Assembly: GCF_913773995.1 (NCBI RefSeq)
Contig: NZ_CAJYES010000226.1
Location: forward strand, 62,001-126,000
Length of the DNA stretch: 64,000 nucleotides
Reading direction: 5' to 3'
From: an uncultured Pseudacidovorax sp.
Lineage (GTDB): Bacteria > Pseudomonadota > Gammaproteobacteria > Burkholderiales > Burkholderiaceae_C
The translations under genes were made by a program, and so were the position numbers. Positions 44,916 to 53,684 of the stretch are shown one piece after another. Under the pieces are notes generated by a model. It made no database searches and was not told the DNA's origin. It saw only the letters and a program-made list of their open reading frames with translations. The number at the start of each line of letters is the position of its first letter. Within the stretch, counting starts at the first letter, position 1.

Positions 44916-46154
44916 ATGAGCAGCAGCCCAGCCGCGCTCGACGGCATCAAGGTCCTCGACCTGTCCCGCGTGCTCGCGGGCCCCTGGTGCACCCAGATCC
45001 TGGCGGACCTGGGGGCGGACGTGGTCAAGATCGAGCGGCCCAGCGTGGGCGACGACACCCGCAGTTGGGGCCCGCCCTTCCTCAAGGACGCCGAGGGCCA
45101 GGACACCACGCAGTCCACCTACTTCACCGCCTGCAACCGCAACAAGCGCAGCATGACGGTGGACATGGCCTCGCCCGAGGGCCAGCAGATCCTGCGCCGC
45201 ATGGCGGCCGAGGCCGATGTGGTGGTCGAGAACTTCAAGACCGGCGGCCTGGCCCAGTACGGGCTGGATTACGCCAGCCTGCGTGCTCTCAACCCGCGGC
45301 TGGTGTACTGCAGCGTGACCGGCTTCGGCCACGACGGTCCTTATGCCGAGCGGGCCGGCTACGACCTGATGATCCAGGCCATGAGCGGCATGATGAGCAT
45401 CACCGGCCGGCCGGATGCGGAGCCCGGCGGCGGTCCGCTGCGGGTGGGCGTGGCGCTGATCGACCTGTTCACCGGCTGCTATGCCTCCACCGCCATCCTG
45501 GCCGCGCTGCGCGCCCGCGAGGCCAGCGGCGAGGGTCAGCACATCGACATGGCGCTGCTGGATGTCTCCATGGCCATCCTGGCCAATCAGGCCACCGCCT
45601 TCCTCAACACCGGCAAGCCGCCGCAACGCCAGGGCAACACGCACCCCAGCCTGGCGCCCTACCAGGACATCGCCACGCAGGACGGGTCCATGCTGCTGGC
45701 CATCGGCAACAACGGCCAGTTCGCCCGCTTCTGCGAGGCGGCGGGCCATGCCGAATGGGCGGCCGACGAGCGCTTTGCCAGCAACACACTGCGCGTGAAG
45801 CACCGGGCCGAGTTGATCGCGCTGATGGAGGCCGTCACCCGCACCCGCACCACGGCCGAGTGGGTAACGCTGCTCGAAGACAAGGCCGTGCCCTGCGGCC
45901 CCATCAACGACATCGGCCAGGCCTTCGGCGATGCACAGGTGCGCGCCCGGGGTCTGGCCGTCACGCTGCCGCGCGATGCGGGCGACGGCATCGAGGCCAT
46001 CACCGGCGTGGCCAGTCCGCTGCGCCTGACCGCCACGCCGCCCGTGCTGCGCCGCGCGCCCCCGGCCTTGGGGCAGCACACGGACGAGGTGTTGGGGGAG
46101 CTGGGTTTTTCGGCTGAGGACATTGCGCGCTTCAGGGCGGAAGCGGTGGTGTAG
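44916..46154 (+). CDS. CaiB/BaiF family III CoA-transferase, probable glutarate CoA-transferase
   Basis: A 412-residue family III CoA-transferase. LDGIKVLDLSRVLAGPWCTQILADLGADVVKIERP is the family N-terminus, NRNKRSMTVDMASPEGQQIL follows, and the catalytic Asp lies in GYDLMIQAMSG. Its position directly after gcdH suggests transfer of CoA between succinyl-CoA and glutarate, as in human SUGCT. The assignment of glutarate rests on context. The ATG at 44916 is two bases after the gcdH stop. Its transcript ends before a lower-GC region. Confidence 0.9.
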   Translation: MSSSPAALDGIKVLDLSRVLAGPWCTQILADLGADVVKIERPSVGDDTRSWGPPFLKDAEGQDTTQSTYFTACNRNKRSMTVDMASPEGQQILRRMAAEADVVVENFKTGGLAQYGLDYASLRALNPRLVYCSVTGFGHDGPYAERAGYDLMIQAMSGMMSITGRPDAEPGGGPLRVGVALIDLFTGCYASTAILAALRAREASGEGQHIDMALLDVSMAILANQATAFLNTGKPPQRQGNTHPSLAPYQDIATQDGSMLLAIGNNGQFARFCEAAGHAEWAADERFASNTLRVKHRAELIALMEAVTRTRTTAEWVTLLEDKAVPCGPINDIGQAFGDAQVRARGLAVTLPRDAGDGIEAITGVASPLRLTATPPVLRRAPPALGQHTDEVLGELGFSAEDIARFRAEAVV

Positions 46155-46212
46155 ACCACAGACAAATCTGTCCTTCAGGGCGCTGTGGCGACGGGTCGCT
46201 ACCTAGAATCGC

Positions 46213-46986
46213 ATGATGGACATGCAACGGGTCAGCCTCAGCTTGCACGATGAGTCGGAGGGCTACGAGATCTCGCCCGAGCGAGTGCCGATGGCCGTCC
46301 TGCGGAACTTCACCAAAGACGTCGATGACTTTCTGAAGGGCGAATCGGGTGAGGTCGACACCTCGGCGCTCGACGTGTCCGTGGTCCATGGTTCGATCGG
46401 CATCCGCACCGAGCCGATTGCGCATACCGGGCTGTTTGCGGATCTGCGGCGGCTGAGTACGTCCTCCCTGCTGGACGGCATCGATCCCCGTCGCCGCAAA
46501 GTGGTCGAGCGATGGCAGAAGATGGCACGTTCCCATCGCAGGTTATGGATCACGATCGCCACACCCGCCCTGGCGCAACCGTTGGTGGTGTCGGCAGCCA
46601 CTGACTTTCGTGCTGATGATGCCGATCAGTGGGTGCGCGTTGAGCGCTATCTGCAAGGCGAGGTCGTGGAGATGGGCGGAACACGAACCGTCAATGCCCA
46701 TATCCGGTTGCCCGATGGCCGCACGCTGATCGCCGAATCGAGTCGCGAAGTGTTTCGCAGCGACAAGGTGAATCGTCTCTACAAGGTGGCCATGGCGCGC
46801 ATCGTCGCGGAATACAACGTGGTCACCCGTGAATACCGCGATGTTCATCTGCTGGCCTTCGAGGAGCACCACAACGTACTCGACGAAGCGTCCCTCGCAC
46901 GTTTGACCGAGCGCGGCGCCAAAGCCTGGAAGGACATCCCCTCGGCATCGAGCTGGGTCGACGGCATGAGGGGGAACAAGGCTTGA
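46213..46986 (+). CDS. Hypothetical protein paired with a PIN-domain gene
   Basis: I do not recognise this 257-residue protein. It is hydrophilic with no signal or membrane segment. The N-terminal part (SLSLHDESEGYEISPERVPMAVLRNFTKDVDDFL) is reminiscent of unnamed proteins found beside PIN nucleases. The middle is beta-rich (VEMGGTRTVNAHIRLPDGRTLIAES). A TAGAAT -10 at 46204-46209 puts the transcript start near the second ATG (46216), so the mRNA may be leaderless. Its stop overlaps the PIN-gene TTG start by four bases. Base composition is AT-richer than the flanks, suggesting transfer. Confidence 0.75.
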   Translation: MMDMQRVSLSLHDESEGYEISPERVPMAVLRNFTKDVDDFLKGESGEVDTSALDVSVVHGSIGIRTEPIAHTGLFADLRRLSTSSLLDGIDPRRRKVVERWQKMARSHRRLWITIATPALAQPLVVSAATDFRADDADQWVRVERYLQGEVVEMGGTRTVNAHIRLPDGRTLIAESSREVFRSDKVNRLYKVAMARIVAEYNVVTREYRDVHLLAFEEHHNVLDEASLARLTERGAKAWKDIPSASSWVDGMRGNKA

Positions 46987-47462
46987 TTTCCATTCTTCTG
47001 GACACGAGCTTCCTCATCACATTGGCAGATCCTGGGAGGCCGCATCACCAGACCGCCGTGCTTTACTTTCGCGAGGCATTACAGCGGGCATGTCCGCTGT
47101 ACCTCTCGTCGATCGTGGCATCGGAGTTCCAGGTCAAGCAGGCCGTCACGGACCTGCCGCTGCGAAATCTGCAGGTACTGCCGTTCAACATCGACCATGC
47201 GATGACGGCCGGACAGCTCATGCGCTCTTTGCAGCGGGATCGCGAAGACGACCGTGCCGCTGTGAAGGACGACATCAAGCTGATCGGCCAAATGGTGTGC
47301 GAATCGATCACGCATCTGCTGACCGAAGACCGCAACCTTGCCGCCAAGCACTTGGCACGCCTGCATGACCAAGGACTGACGACGGCCAGGGCTGTTCTGT
47401 TGGCAGACGGCTTCGAGACCGATTGGTTCGAAGGCGGGCAGCGTCGGCTGCTCGGGGACTGA
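46983..47462 (+). CDS. PIN-domain protein (putative nuclease)
   Basis: A 159-residue PIN-like protein beginning at a TTG (46983) inside the TTGA overlap with the previous gene. Acidic residues of the PIN core are visible: D8 in LLDTSFLITLADP, the Glu of IVASEFQVKQ, the Asp pair in VKDDIKLIGQM and the Asp of LLTEDRNLA. Its C-terminal 30 residues extend past a minimal PIN domain. If it is a toxin, the 257-residue upstream protein is three times larger than a normal antitoxin, so this may be a two-component nuclease system of another kind. Confidence 0.8.
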   Translation: MISILLDTSFLITLADPGRPHHQTAVLYFREALQRACPLYLSSIVASEFQVKQAVTDLPLRNLQVLPFNIDHAMTAGQLMRSLQRDREDDRAAVKDDIKLIGQMVCESITHLLTEDRNLAAKHLARLHDQGLTTARAVLLADGFETDWFEGGQRRLLGD

Positions 47463-47484
47463 GGCCAAGTAGGCCGAGGCGGCT

Positions 47485-48381
47485 TCAGCCCGCCGCCCGC
47501 GGCGCCTCGCGCCGCACCAGGTACAGCCCGCTGGCGATGATGGTGGCGCTGCCCGCCAGCGTCCACGCGTCGGGCGTGGCGCGCCAGATCAGCCAGTCCA
47601 GCAGCAGACCCCAGGCCAGGGCGCTGTATTCGAAGGGCGCCACGGCGGCGGCCTGGCCGTGGCGGAAGGCCTCCGAAATGGCCAGCTGCGCCAGGAAGCC
47701 CGCGACGGACAGCGTCGCAATGGCCGGCACATGCTGGGCCGACACGGGCGTCCACACGGGCAGGGCCAGCGCGCCGCCGCCCACGGCCAGGCTCACGGTG
47801 GTCCAGAACACCAGCGCGCTGCTCGGCTCGGTGCGGCTGGCCAGCCGACCCAGCACATTGCTCAGCGCATAGCAGACGGCGGCGCCCAGCACCGCCAGGG
47901 CGCCGGTCGTGAGGAAGGCGTCGCCGTCCGGCCGAAGCGCCACCACCACGCCGCCGAAGCCCACCACGATGGCCACCCAGTGCCGCGGCTGGATCCGCTC
48001 GCCCAGCAGCGGCACGGCCAGCAGGCTGATGAGCAGCGGCGCGACGAAGCTCAGCGTGTAGGCCTCGCCCAGCCCCATGGTGCGCAGACCGGCGGTGTAC
48101 AGCACCAGCATCAACACGCTGAGCACACCGCGCATCAGGTGCAGGTGCCAGCGCATGCCGCGGTGGAACACCTGCCCGCCCTCGCGCCGCCACAGGATGT
48201 ATAGCGCGATCATGGGCAGCGAACTCCAGCCCCGCAGCGCCACCACCTGGGCCGGCGCGAAGTGGCCGCCCAGCACCTTGAGCATGGCGTCCACCACGCC
48301 GAAGGCAGCACAGGCGGCCAGCATGGCGACGATGCCGCGCAGCGTGCCCGACAGGCGCGCGCCGGGGACCGCCCCGCTCAC
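47485..48381 (-). CDS. EamA/DMT-family transporter
   Basis: A 298-residue inner-membrane drug/metabolite transporter with ten predicted helices in two EamA repeats. GIVAMLAACAAFGVVDAMLKVL begins the first repeat and VLGAAVCYALSNVLGRLASR the second; TMGLGEAYTLSFVAPLLISLLAVPLLGERIQ is typical. No ATG precedes the first helix, so GTG at 48381 is proposed with modest support. It converges with the PIN gene, leaving 22 bp. The substrate is unknown. Confidence 0.85.
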   Translation of the reverse strand: MSGAVPGARLSGTLRGIVAMLAACAAFGVVDAMLKVLGGHFAPAQVVALRGWSSLPMIALYILWRREGGQVFHRGMRWHLHLMRGVLSVLMLVLYTAGLRTMGLGEAYTLSFVAPLLISLLAVPLLGERIQPRHWVAIVVGFGGVVVALRPDGDAFLTTGALAVLGAAVCYALSNVLGRLASRTEPSSALVFWTTVSLAVGGGALALPVWTPVSAQHVPAIATLSVAGFLAQLAISEAFRHGQAAAVAPFEYSALAWGLLLDWLIWRATPDAWTLAGSATIIASGLYLVRREAPRAAG

Positions 48382-48427
48382 CGGCCGGGTCCGCCGCACT
48401 GGGCGGAGTGCGCGTGCGAATGCGCCC

Positions 48428-48898
48428 TCATCCGGCGCGACCCAGCAGCGCGACCACGAAGACCAGCACGCCCAGCACCAGGTTGAAGGCCACGCGCAAG
48501 CGGATGCGGTTGAGCGCCGCACCGGCCTCGGGCCACTGGTGGGCAGCCACCGCGCGGCGCAGTGCCGGGAAGGCGCTGGCGCGGATGGTGATGTAGATGA
48601 GCGTCATCACCGCCGCCAGCCCGGCCATCGCATGCACCCGCCAGTGGGCGTTCGCGAAGCCGCCCATCTGCCCCAGCATCGCGAAGCCGCTGAGCCACAG
48701 CGTGGCGATGGCGATGTCCACACCGATCAGGAAGCGCCGCAGCACGGCGGCCATCAGCGGCAGTCGCTGCGGCGGGGCCAGCAGCGCGGCCGCAGCGGGC
48801 CGCACGGCAAGGTGCAGCGTGGCCATGCCACCCACCCAGAAGGTGGCGGCCAGCACATGCAGCAGAAGAAGCAGGGCGTAGAGGATGGTGGGGCTCAT
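48428..48898 (-). CDS. CopD-like four-helix membrane protein
   Basis: A 156-residue integral membrane protein with four hydrophobic helices. LHVLAATFWVGGMATLHLAVRP at the N-terminus and WRVHAMAGLAAVMTLIYITI in the third segment carry conserved His residues, as in CopD-like or cytochrome-b-type membrane domains. It is too short for a full CopD. It lies between the EamA gene and the 552-residue gene on the same strand. A metal or haem role is only suggested by the histidines. Confidence 0.7.
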   Translation of the reverse strand: MSPTILYALLLLLHVLAATFWVGGMATLHLAVRPAAAALLAPPQRLPLMAAVLRRFLIGVDIAIATLWLSGFAMLGQMGGFANAHWRVHAMAGLAAVMTLIYITIRASAFPALRRAVAAHQWPEAGAALNRIRLRVAFNLVLGVLVFVVALLGRAG

Positions 48899-48955
48899 GG
48901 GGGGTCGGGTTCTGGGGGAAGGTGGGAGATGTCTCGAAGGGCGTGGGCCGGCCGA

Positions 48956-50614
48956 TCATCCCATTGCCGCGCGTCGGACGGCACGCCGTGGTGGCGGCTC
49001 CAGCGCCAGCAGCTCGGCGGGCAGCGCGTCGTTCCATACGTCGCGAAAGTAGGCGCGGTCGCTGGCCACCAGCTGCGGCAGCACGGTGCGCAGCCGGGCC
49101 AGGGCCGTGGCGGCGGTGCGCAGGTCTCGGCCATGGGCGGAGAACCAGGCCTGCTCGAACAGCAGGCCGGCCAGCTGCAGGCCGGGGTAGCGGCGCTGGC
49201 CTGCGTCGTGATCGGCCAGATGCTGCGCGGCCACCCCGGCCCAGCCGCCGCGCGTGGCGGGGCCGTCCAGGCTGGGCGCGAGGCGGTCCCCCGCGCTTTC
49301 CTCGGCCAGGGCGCGGGGCGTGAGCGGTCGCAGGGCGGCGAACTCGGCCAGTGGCAGGCCGGGGCGCGGCTGACAGTCGCCGCGGGCGATGCGCATCAGG
49401 TAGATGGCGTTCCAGGCCGAGCGGCCGTGCCCATCGGCCAGGCCGCACAGCCATTCGCTGAAGGCGATCCACTGCACCGCATGCCGGCGCGCCTGCGCAC
49501 CGCGTGCCTGCGCCGCTGCCTGCACGCCCAGGCCCACGCGGTCGAACAGCCACACGGCCATGCCCATGTTGGCGGCCACGTGCTGGGCGGCATCGAAAGC
49601 ATGCGATTCGAAGGCCGCGGCCAGGGCGCGGCCGAAGTGCTGCATGGCCTCGTCGGCTTGCAGTGTGGCGGCGGCAGCGTCCGTGGTGGCCAGGCCCAGC
49701 GCACGCGAGCGGCAGGCGAGCGCCCATAGGTTGCTCCACTCGAAGCGCACCTGCGGATGGTGGCGCAGCAGTGGTGCCTGCTGCGCATCGCGCGTCATGG
49801 CGGCCAGCTGGGCCTGGGCCTGCGGCAGGTCGCGCGCGGTGTAGCTGCACCACGCACCCACGATGGCCGCCATCGCGCCCAGGTAGTCGTGGCTGGCCAC
49901 CTGCCGGGCCAGGCGCTGGCGTTGCAACGCGGCCAGGCGCTTGCGGGCCTGCGCGTCATCGCCCAGGCGGCGCCAGAGCAGCGCCTCGTTGAGCGTGACC
50001 AGCGCGCGCTGGTAGTCGTCCTGGGCCAGGTCGGCCGCCTGGCGCATGGCGGCCAGCGCGCTGGTGGGCGCCTTGGCATCGCGCTGGCCTTGCACCGGAG
50101 CGGCCCAGCGGCCCTGCCGCATGGCCTGCTGCGCGGCGGCGAGCTGGTGCCAGAAGCGGGCGTCCTGCAGTTGCACCGCGCTGGCCTGTGCTTCTGCGGC
50201 GCTGGTACGCGCGCGCCGCGGCGATGCGGAAAGACCCAGGAACGCCGCCACATCGGCCGGCCGGGCTGCCTGCCCATCGACGCGCAGACGCAGGCGCCGC
50301 GCCTCGGCCGCAGGCAGCCAGAACGGCCCCTGGCTGCGGCCCTCGGCATTGAGGAAGCGCGGGTCGCGCGCCGTGTCCGGGCCCCAGCCGACGCGCAGGC
50401 CCCAGGCCTTGAAGTCGCGGAAGGCGCGACTGACCACCATGCGCAGGGTTCGCGCGGACGACACCTGCCCGCGCAGGGCATCGAGCGCCACCACCTCGCC
50501 AATTCGCTGCGCATGGTGCAGCCGCACCAGCAGCCACAGCGATTGATAGGCCGCCGGCCGTCCGTCCACCGACTGGGGCGAGCTGAGTTCGATGTCGATG
50601 GAGGGCAATGGCAT
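48956..50614 (-). CDS. 552-residue protein, winged-helix-like N-terminus and helical repeats
   Basis: I do not recognise this family. There is no signal peptide or membrane helix. Residues about 1-115 are mixed alpha/beta with RTLRMVVSRAFRDFKAWGLRVGWG, which could be a winged helix. Residues about 160-345 are Ala/Gln/Leu/Arg-rich helices resembling tetratricopeptide repeats (AMRQAADLAQDDYQRALVTLNEALLWRRLGDDAQARKRLAALQRQ). The C-terminal 200 residues are also helical. It is similar in plan to large SARP/MalT-type regulators without an ATPase. It diverges from the beta-lactamase gene by 177 bp, so regulation of that gene is possible but unproven. Confidence 0.7.
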   Translation of the reverse strand: MPLPSIDIELSSPQSVDGRPAAYQSLWLLVRLHHAQRIGEVVALDALRGQVSSARTLRMVVSRAFRDFKAWGLRVGWGPDTARDPRFLNAEGRSQGPFWLPAAEARRLRLRVDGQAARPADVAAFLGLSASPRRARTSAAEAQASAVQLQDARFWHQLAAAQQAMRQGRWAAPVQGQRDAKAPTSALAAMRQAADLAQDDYQRALVTLNEALLWRRLGDDAQARKRLAALQRQRLARQVASHDYLGAMAAIVGAWCSYTARDLPQAQAQLAAMTRDAQQAPLLRHHPQVRFEWSNLWALACRSRALGLATTDAAAATLQADEAMQHFGRALAAAFESHAFDAAQHVAANMGMAVWLFDRVGLGVQAAAQARGAQARRHAVQWIAFSEWLCGLADGHGRSAWNAIYLMRIARGDCQPRPGLPLAEFAALRPLTPRALAEESAGDRLAPSLDGPATRGGWAGVAAQHLADHDAGQRRYPGLQLAGLLFEQAWFSAHGRDLRTAATALARLRTVLPQLVASDRAYFRDVWNDALPAELLALEPPPRRAVRRAAMG

Positions 50615-50629
50615 GCGGGAAGACGGCGA

Positions 50630-50647
50630 TGTGACAGGTGTGACAGC
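50630..50647. promoter_or_regulatory. Nine-base direct repeat in a divergent promoter
   Basis: TGTGACAGG is followed immediately by TGTGACAGC. It begins 16 bp upstream of the 552-residue gene start and 145 bp from the beta-lactamase start. A regulator site is inferred only from position. Confidence 0.4.
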
Positions 50648-50791
50648 AGTGCGGCGCAGCCGGCCCCGCGGGCTTGGTGGCCGGGGCGGGCCTTCCTACG
50701 ATGCGGGCTCGTCGCGACGCCTTGGCCCGCGACCGCCTGCCCCGCATTGTGGGCGGCCTTCCCGCTCCCATCATCTGTCCACAGGATCCCC

Positions 50792-51721
50792 ATGACCTTC
50801 CGCCACCCGGCTGCATCTCCTGAACTCGCGCAGCGCCGTCGCCTTCTGTCCGCCCTCGCCGCCGCGCCGCTGGTGCTGGCCACGACCGCATGCGCCACCG
50901 CCGCCGCGCCCGCCGACCGCGAGGCGCAGGCCGCGCTTACGGCCCTGGACGAGGGCTTCGATGGCCGGCTTGGCGTGTTCGCGCTCGACACCGGCTCCGG
51001 CGCCACGCTGGGCCAGCGTGCGGGCGAACGCTTTCCCATGTGCAGCAGCTTCAAGGCCGTGCTGGCGGCGTCCATGCTGGACCGCCGCCGGCGGCAGCCG
51101 GACTGGCTGGCCCATCGCGTGCGCTACGCCAAGGCCGACCTGGTCAGCTATTCGCCCGTCACCGAACGCCATGTGGGCGAGGGCATGACCGTGGCCGAAC
51201 TCTGTGCCGCCACGGTGCAGTACAGCGACAACGGCGCCGCCAACCTGCTGATGGCCCAGAGTGGCGGCCCGCAGGCGCTCACCGCCTTCGCGCGCAGCCA
51301 GGGCGACGGCATCTTCCGGCTCGACCGCATCGAGCCCGCACTCAACAGTGCCATTCCGGGCGACGAGCGCGACACCACCACGCCCGACGCCATGGCCCGG
51401 CTGCTGCAGCGGCTGGTGCTCGGCGAGGGCCTGCCACCGCGGGAGCGGCAGCAACTGGGCGACTGGCTGCGCGGCAACACCACGGGCGCACGACGCATCC
51501 GCGCGGGCATGCCCGCGGCCTGGACCGTGGGTGACAAGACGGGCACCGGCGCCCACGGCTCGGCCAGCGACATCGGCGTCGTGTGGCGACCGGGCATGGC
51601 ACCGCTGGCGCTGGCCATCTACACGACGCGGCCGAAGGCGGATGCACCGGCCGACGAGGCCGTGATCGCAGAAGCGGCGCGCATCGTGGCCCGTTGGGCG
51701 GGCGCGGGACGGACGGCCTGA
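50792..51721 (+). CDS. Class A beta-lactamase
   Basis: A 309-residue periplasmic serine beta-lactamase. The catalytic motif is CSSFK (S85, K88), followed by YSDN, the omega-loop glutamate in RIEPALN and DKTGTG. The Cys just before the nucleophile serine corresponds to Ambler C69, as in KPC/SME-type enzymes. The partner C238 is absent (Gly in KTGTG), so the carbapenemase disulfide cannot form. RRRLLSALAAAPLVLATTACA is a Tat-like signal with a possible lipobox. An intrinsic chromosomal penicillinase is likely. The spectrum cannot be read from sequence. Confidence 0.92.
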   Translation: MTFRHPAASPELAQRRRLLSALAAAPLVLATTACATAAAPADREAQAALTALDEGFDGRLGVFALDTGSGATLGQRAGERFPMCSSFKAVLAASMLDRRRRQPDWLAHRVRYAKADLVSYSPVTERHVGEGMTVAELCAATVQYSDNGAANLLMAQSGGPQALTAFARSQGDGIFRLDRIEPALNSAIPGDERDTTTPDAMARLLQRLVLGEGLPPRERQQLGDWLRGNTTGARRIRAGMPAAWTVGDKTGTGAHGSASDIGVVWRPGMAPLALAIYTTRPKADAPADEAVIAEAARIVARWAGAGRTA

Positions 51722-51769
51722 GCCCACCTTCGCGCGACCAGGCCATCGGCTTTCGTGTCGATGCCGCGC

Positions 51770-51805
51770 CGCCCGGCGCTGTCACGGGCGCAACAGCGCC
51801 GGGCG
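51770..51805. terminator. Strong stem-loop after the beta-lactamase gene
   Basis: A perfect 13-bp inverted repeat (CGCCCGGCGCTGT and complement) with a 10-base loop, 49 bp past the stop. There is no T tract, so it may stabilise the 3' end instead of terminating. Confidence 0.5.
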
Positions 51806-51875
51806 CGCACGCCGGTCACCATGGGCGAGCGTCCATCCACGGTCCCGCGTGGAGGCACCTTGAACGGAGACCCGA

Positions 51876-52301
51876 ATGTCCATGTCGCTGCCTTCAGACC
51901 GCGTCGCCATCGATCCGACGCGCGACAGCTTCAAGCAGTTGTTCGACCAGGTGCCGGCGGACACCCCGGTACTGATGCTCAACCTGCTGGCCTTTCGCGC
52001 GCAGGCCGCCGATGCACCGGGCGCGCCGGTGCGCTCGGGCCGCGCCGCGTACGCCACCTACAGCGAGGCGGTGGTGCCGCTGCTGGCGAAGGTCGGCGGG
52101 CAGGTGCGCTGGGTGGGCGATGCGCGTCATGCGTTGGTGGCGCCGCCCGGCGAGGCCTGGGACGAAGTGCTGCTGGTGGAATACCCCACGCGCGACGCCT
52201 TCGCCGCCATGATCCAGTCGCCCGAGTACCGGGCCATCGTGCATCACCGCACGGCGGCGCTGCGCGACGCGCGGCTGATCGCCACCACGCAGAGGCCTTG
52301 A
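51876..52301 (+). CDS. DUF1330-like protein
   Basis: A 141-residue cytosolic protein of the DUF1330 (dimeric alpha/beta barrel) type. PVLMLNLLAFRAQAADAPG, AYATYSEAVVPLLAKVGGQVRWVGDA and VLLVEYPTRDAFAAMIQSPEYRAIVHHRTAALRDARLIAT are the usual conserved blocks. Such proteins resemble EthD and monooxygenase-like barrels, but catalysis is unproven. CGGAGA precedes the ATG at 51876. It is 154 bp from the beta-lactamase gene and probably a separate unit. Confidence 0.85.
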   Translation: MSMSLPSDRVAIDPTRDSFKQLFDQVPADTPVLMLNLLAFRAQAADAPGAPVRSGRAAYATYSEAVVPLLAKVGGQVRWVGDARHALVAPPGEAWDEVLLVEYPTRDAFAAMIQSPEYRAIVHHRTAALRDARLIATTQRP

Positions 52302-52310
52302 GGCTCCGCC

Positions 52311-52601
52311 TCAGCGGCCCAGATGGCCGAGCAGTTCGCAGCGGCCCACGCCCAGGTCGTTGAGCTCGTGCTGGCCCATGGCCATCAGCAGCGCGCCCTC
52401 TTCCCGCAGGCGGCGCGCCTGGATGCGGCGCACGCGCTGCTGCGCTGCTGCATCGCGCAGACGCTGCAGCAGGCCGGCGCGGGCCGGATTCGCAGCGGCC
52501 TCGATCATGGCGTCGCGCGGCACGGCACCGGGCGCGTTGGCGCGTCGGGCCACGGCGGCGCTCGGGCAGGCGGTGGCGGGTTGCAGCACGAGGGTGTTCA
52601 T
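52311..52601 (-). CDS. DUF1127-like small protein
   Basis: A 96-residue basic protein. The C-terminal 45 residues (RRIQARRLREEGALLMAMGQHELNDLGVGRCEL) fit the DUF1127 pattern, in which an Arg-rich helix precedes L-x-D-[IL]-G. In other bacteria DUF1127 proteins can bind RNA or DNA and affect phosphate or stress responses. The N-terminal half is Ala-rich. AGGAG lies upstream of the ATG at 52601; an in-frame ATG further upstream lacks this. It diverges from the LysR gene at 52716. Confidence 0.75.
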   Translation of the reverse strand: MNTLVLQPATACPSAAVARRANAPGAVPRDAMIEAAANPARAGLLQRLRDAAAQQRVRRIQARRLREEGALLMAMGQHELNDLGVGRCELLGHLGR

Positions 52602-52715
52602 GATCGGCTCCTGGCGTGTGTTTCTGGCACGAGGTGGTGAAAGGAACCGCGATGATGCGCCGCGGCGCAGCATCGGAGAAGTTGAGAGTTCTGAGGGCTG
52701 CGATCAGAATGCCTG

Positions 52716-53618
52716 ATGCGCCAATTGAACCTCGACCAGGTCCGCACCCTGGTCGCCATCGCCGACCTCGGCAGCTTCTCGGCCGCCGCCCAGGCCCTGC
52801 ACCTGGCCCAACCCACCGTGAGCCTGCATGTGAGCGAGCTGGAGTCGCGGCTGGGCGTGCCGCTGCTGCTGCGCTCACCGCGGCTTGTGCAGCCCACGCC
52901 GGCTGGCGCCGAGCTGGTCGAGCGTGGCCGTCGCCTGTTGCGCGATGCCGACGAAGCCATGGATGCGGCCCGCCGGCGGCATGCGGGACTGGAGGGGCGG
53001 GTGCGCATCGGCGTCTCTACCACCAGCGTGGTGGTCGACCTGCTGCCGCCGGTCTTCGAGGCGCTGGCCGCCCGCTATCCGGGCATCGAGCTTTCGCCCG
53101 TGTTCGTGGGCTCGGCCGACTCGGCCACCGGGCTGGTGGGCGGCGCGGTGGACCTGGCGGTGGTCGCCCTGCCCCAGCCGGCGCTGCCCGGCGTGCGCTT
53201 CACGCCCTGGCTGCGCCACGAGATGCGTGCGCTGGTGCCCGCAGCCTGGCCCGGTCTGCCCAAGCGCGCCACACCCGCCTGGCTGGCACAGCGGCCGCTC
53301 ATCATGAACGAGCCGGGCACGCGCATGCAGACGCTCACGCTCGAATGGTTCGGTCGCGCCGGCTTCTCACCGCGGGCGCGCATCGAGCACAACTACGACG
53401 TCGCCATGCGCGGCCTGGTGGAGGCCGGCTACGGCGCAGCGCTGCTGCCGCTGCGGGCCAGCCATGAAGAGCCCGCCGGCTCGCGCGTGCGGGTGCTGCC
53501 GCTCAGCCCCCGGCTGGTGCGTCAGCTGGTGATCGGTCACCGCACGCAGGAGCCTGCCGGTGGCCCGGTGCGGCGGGTGGTGGACATGCTGATGGAGATG
53601 GCGGGCCAGGTGGGCTGA
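52716..53618 (+). CDS. LysR-type transcriptional regulator
   Basis: A 300-residue LTTR. The helix-turn-helix (about 18-37, SFSAAAQALHLAQPTVSLHVSELESRLG) is followed by an effector domain with GVSTTSVVVDLLPPVFEAL and LVEAGYGAALLPLRA. It is convergent with the first citrate-synthase-like gene, 66 bp away. It could regulate the divergent citrate synthase pair, whose 85-bp intergenic region is rich in short palindromes, or the divergent DUF1127 gene. The inducer is unknown. Confidence 0.9.
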   Translation: MRQLNLDQVRTLVAIADLGSFSAAAQALHLAQPTVSLHVSELESRLGVPLLLRSPRLVQPTPAGAELVERGRRLLRDADEAMDAARRRHAGLEGRVRIGVSTTSVVVDLLPPVFEALAARYPGIELSPVFVGSADSATGLVGGAVDLAVVALPQPALPGVRFTPWLRHEMRALVPAAWPGLPKRATPAWLAQRPLIMNEPGTRMQTLTLEWFGRAGFSPRARIEHNYDVAMRGLVEAGYGAALLPLRASHEEPAGSRVRVLPLSPRLVRQLVIGHRTQEPAGGPVRRVVDMLMEMAGQVG

Positions 53619-53684
53619 AGGGCGCGCCGGATCGCGTCGTCCATTCAGTCGCCGTGCTGGTCCGCGCTGGCTGCGGGGCTTCGT

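Noticed and set aside
50792-51721. Beta-lactamase as a KPC-type carbapenemase because of the Cys before the catalytic serine
   Set aside because: The partner cysteine at Ambler 238 is absent (Gly in KTGTG), and a Cys at position 69 also occurs in Burkholderiales penicillinases.
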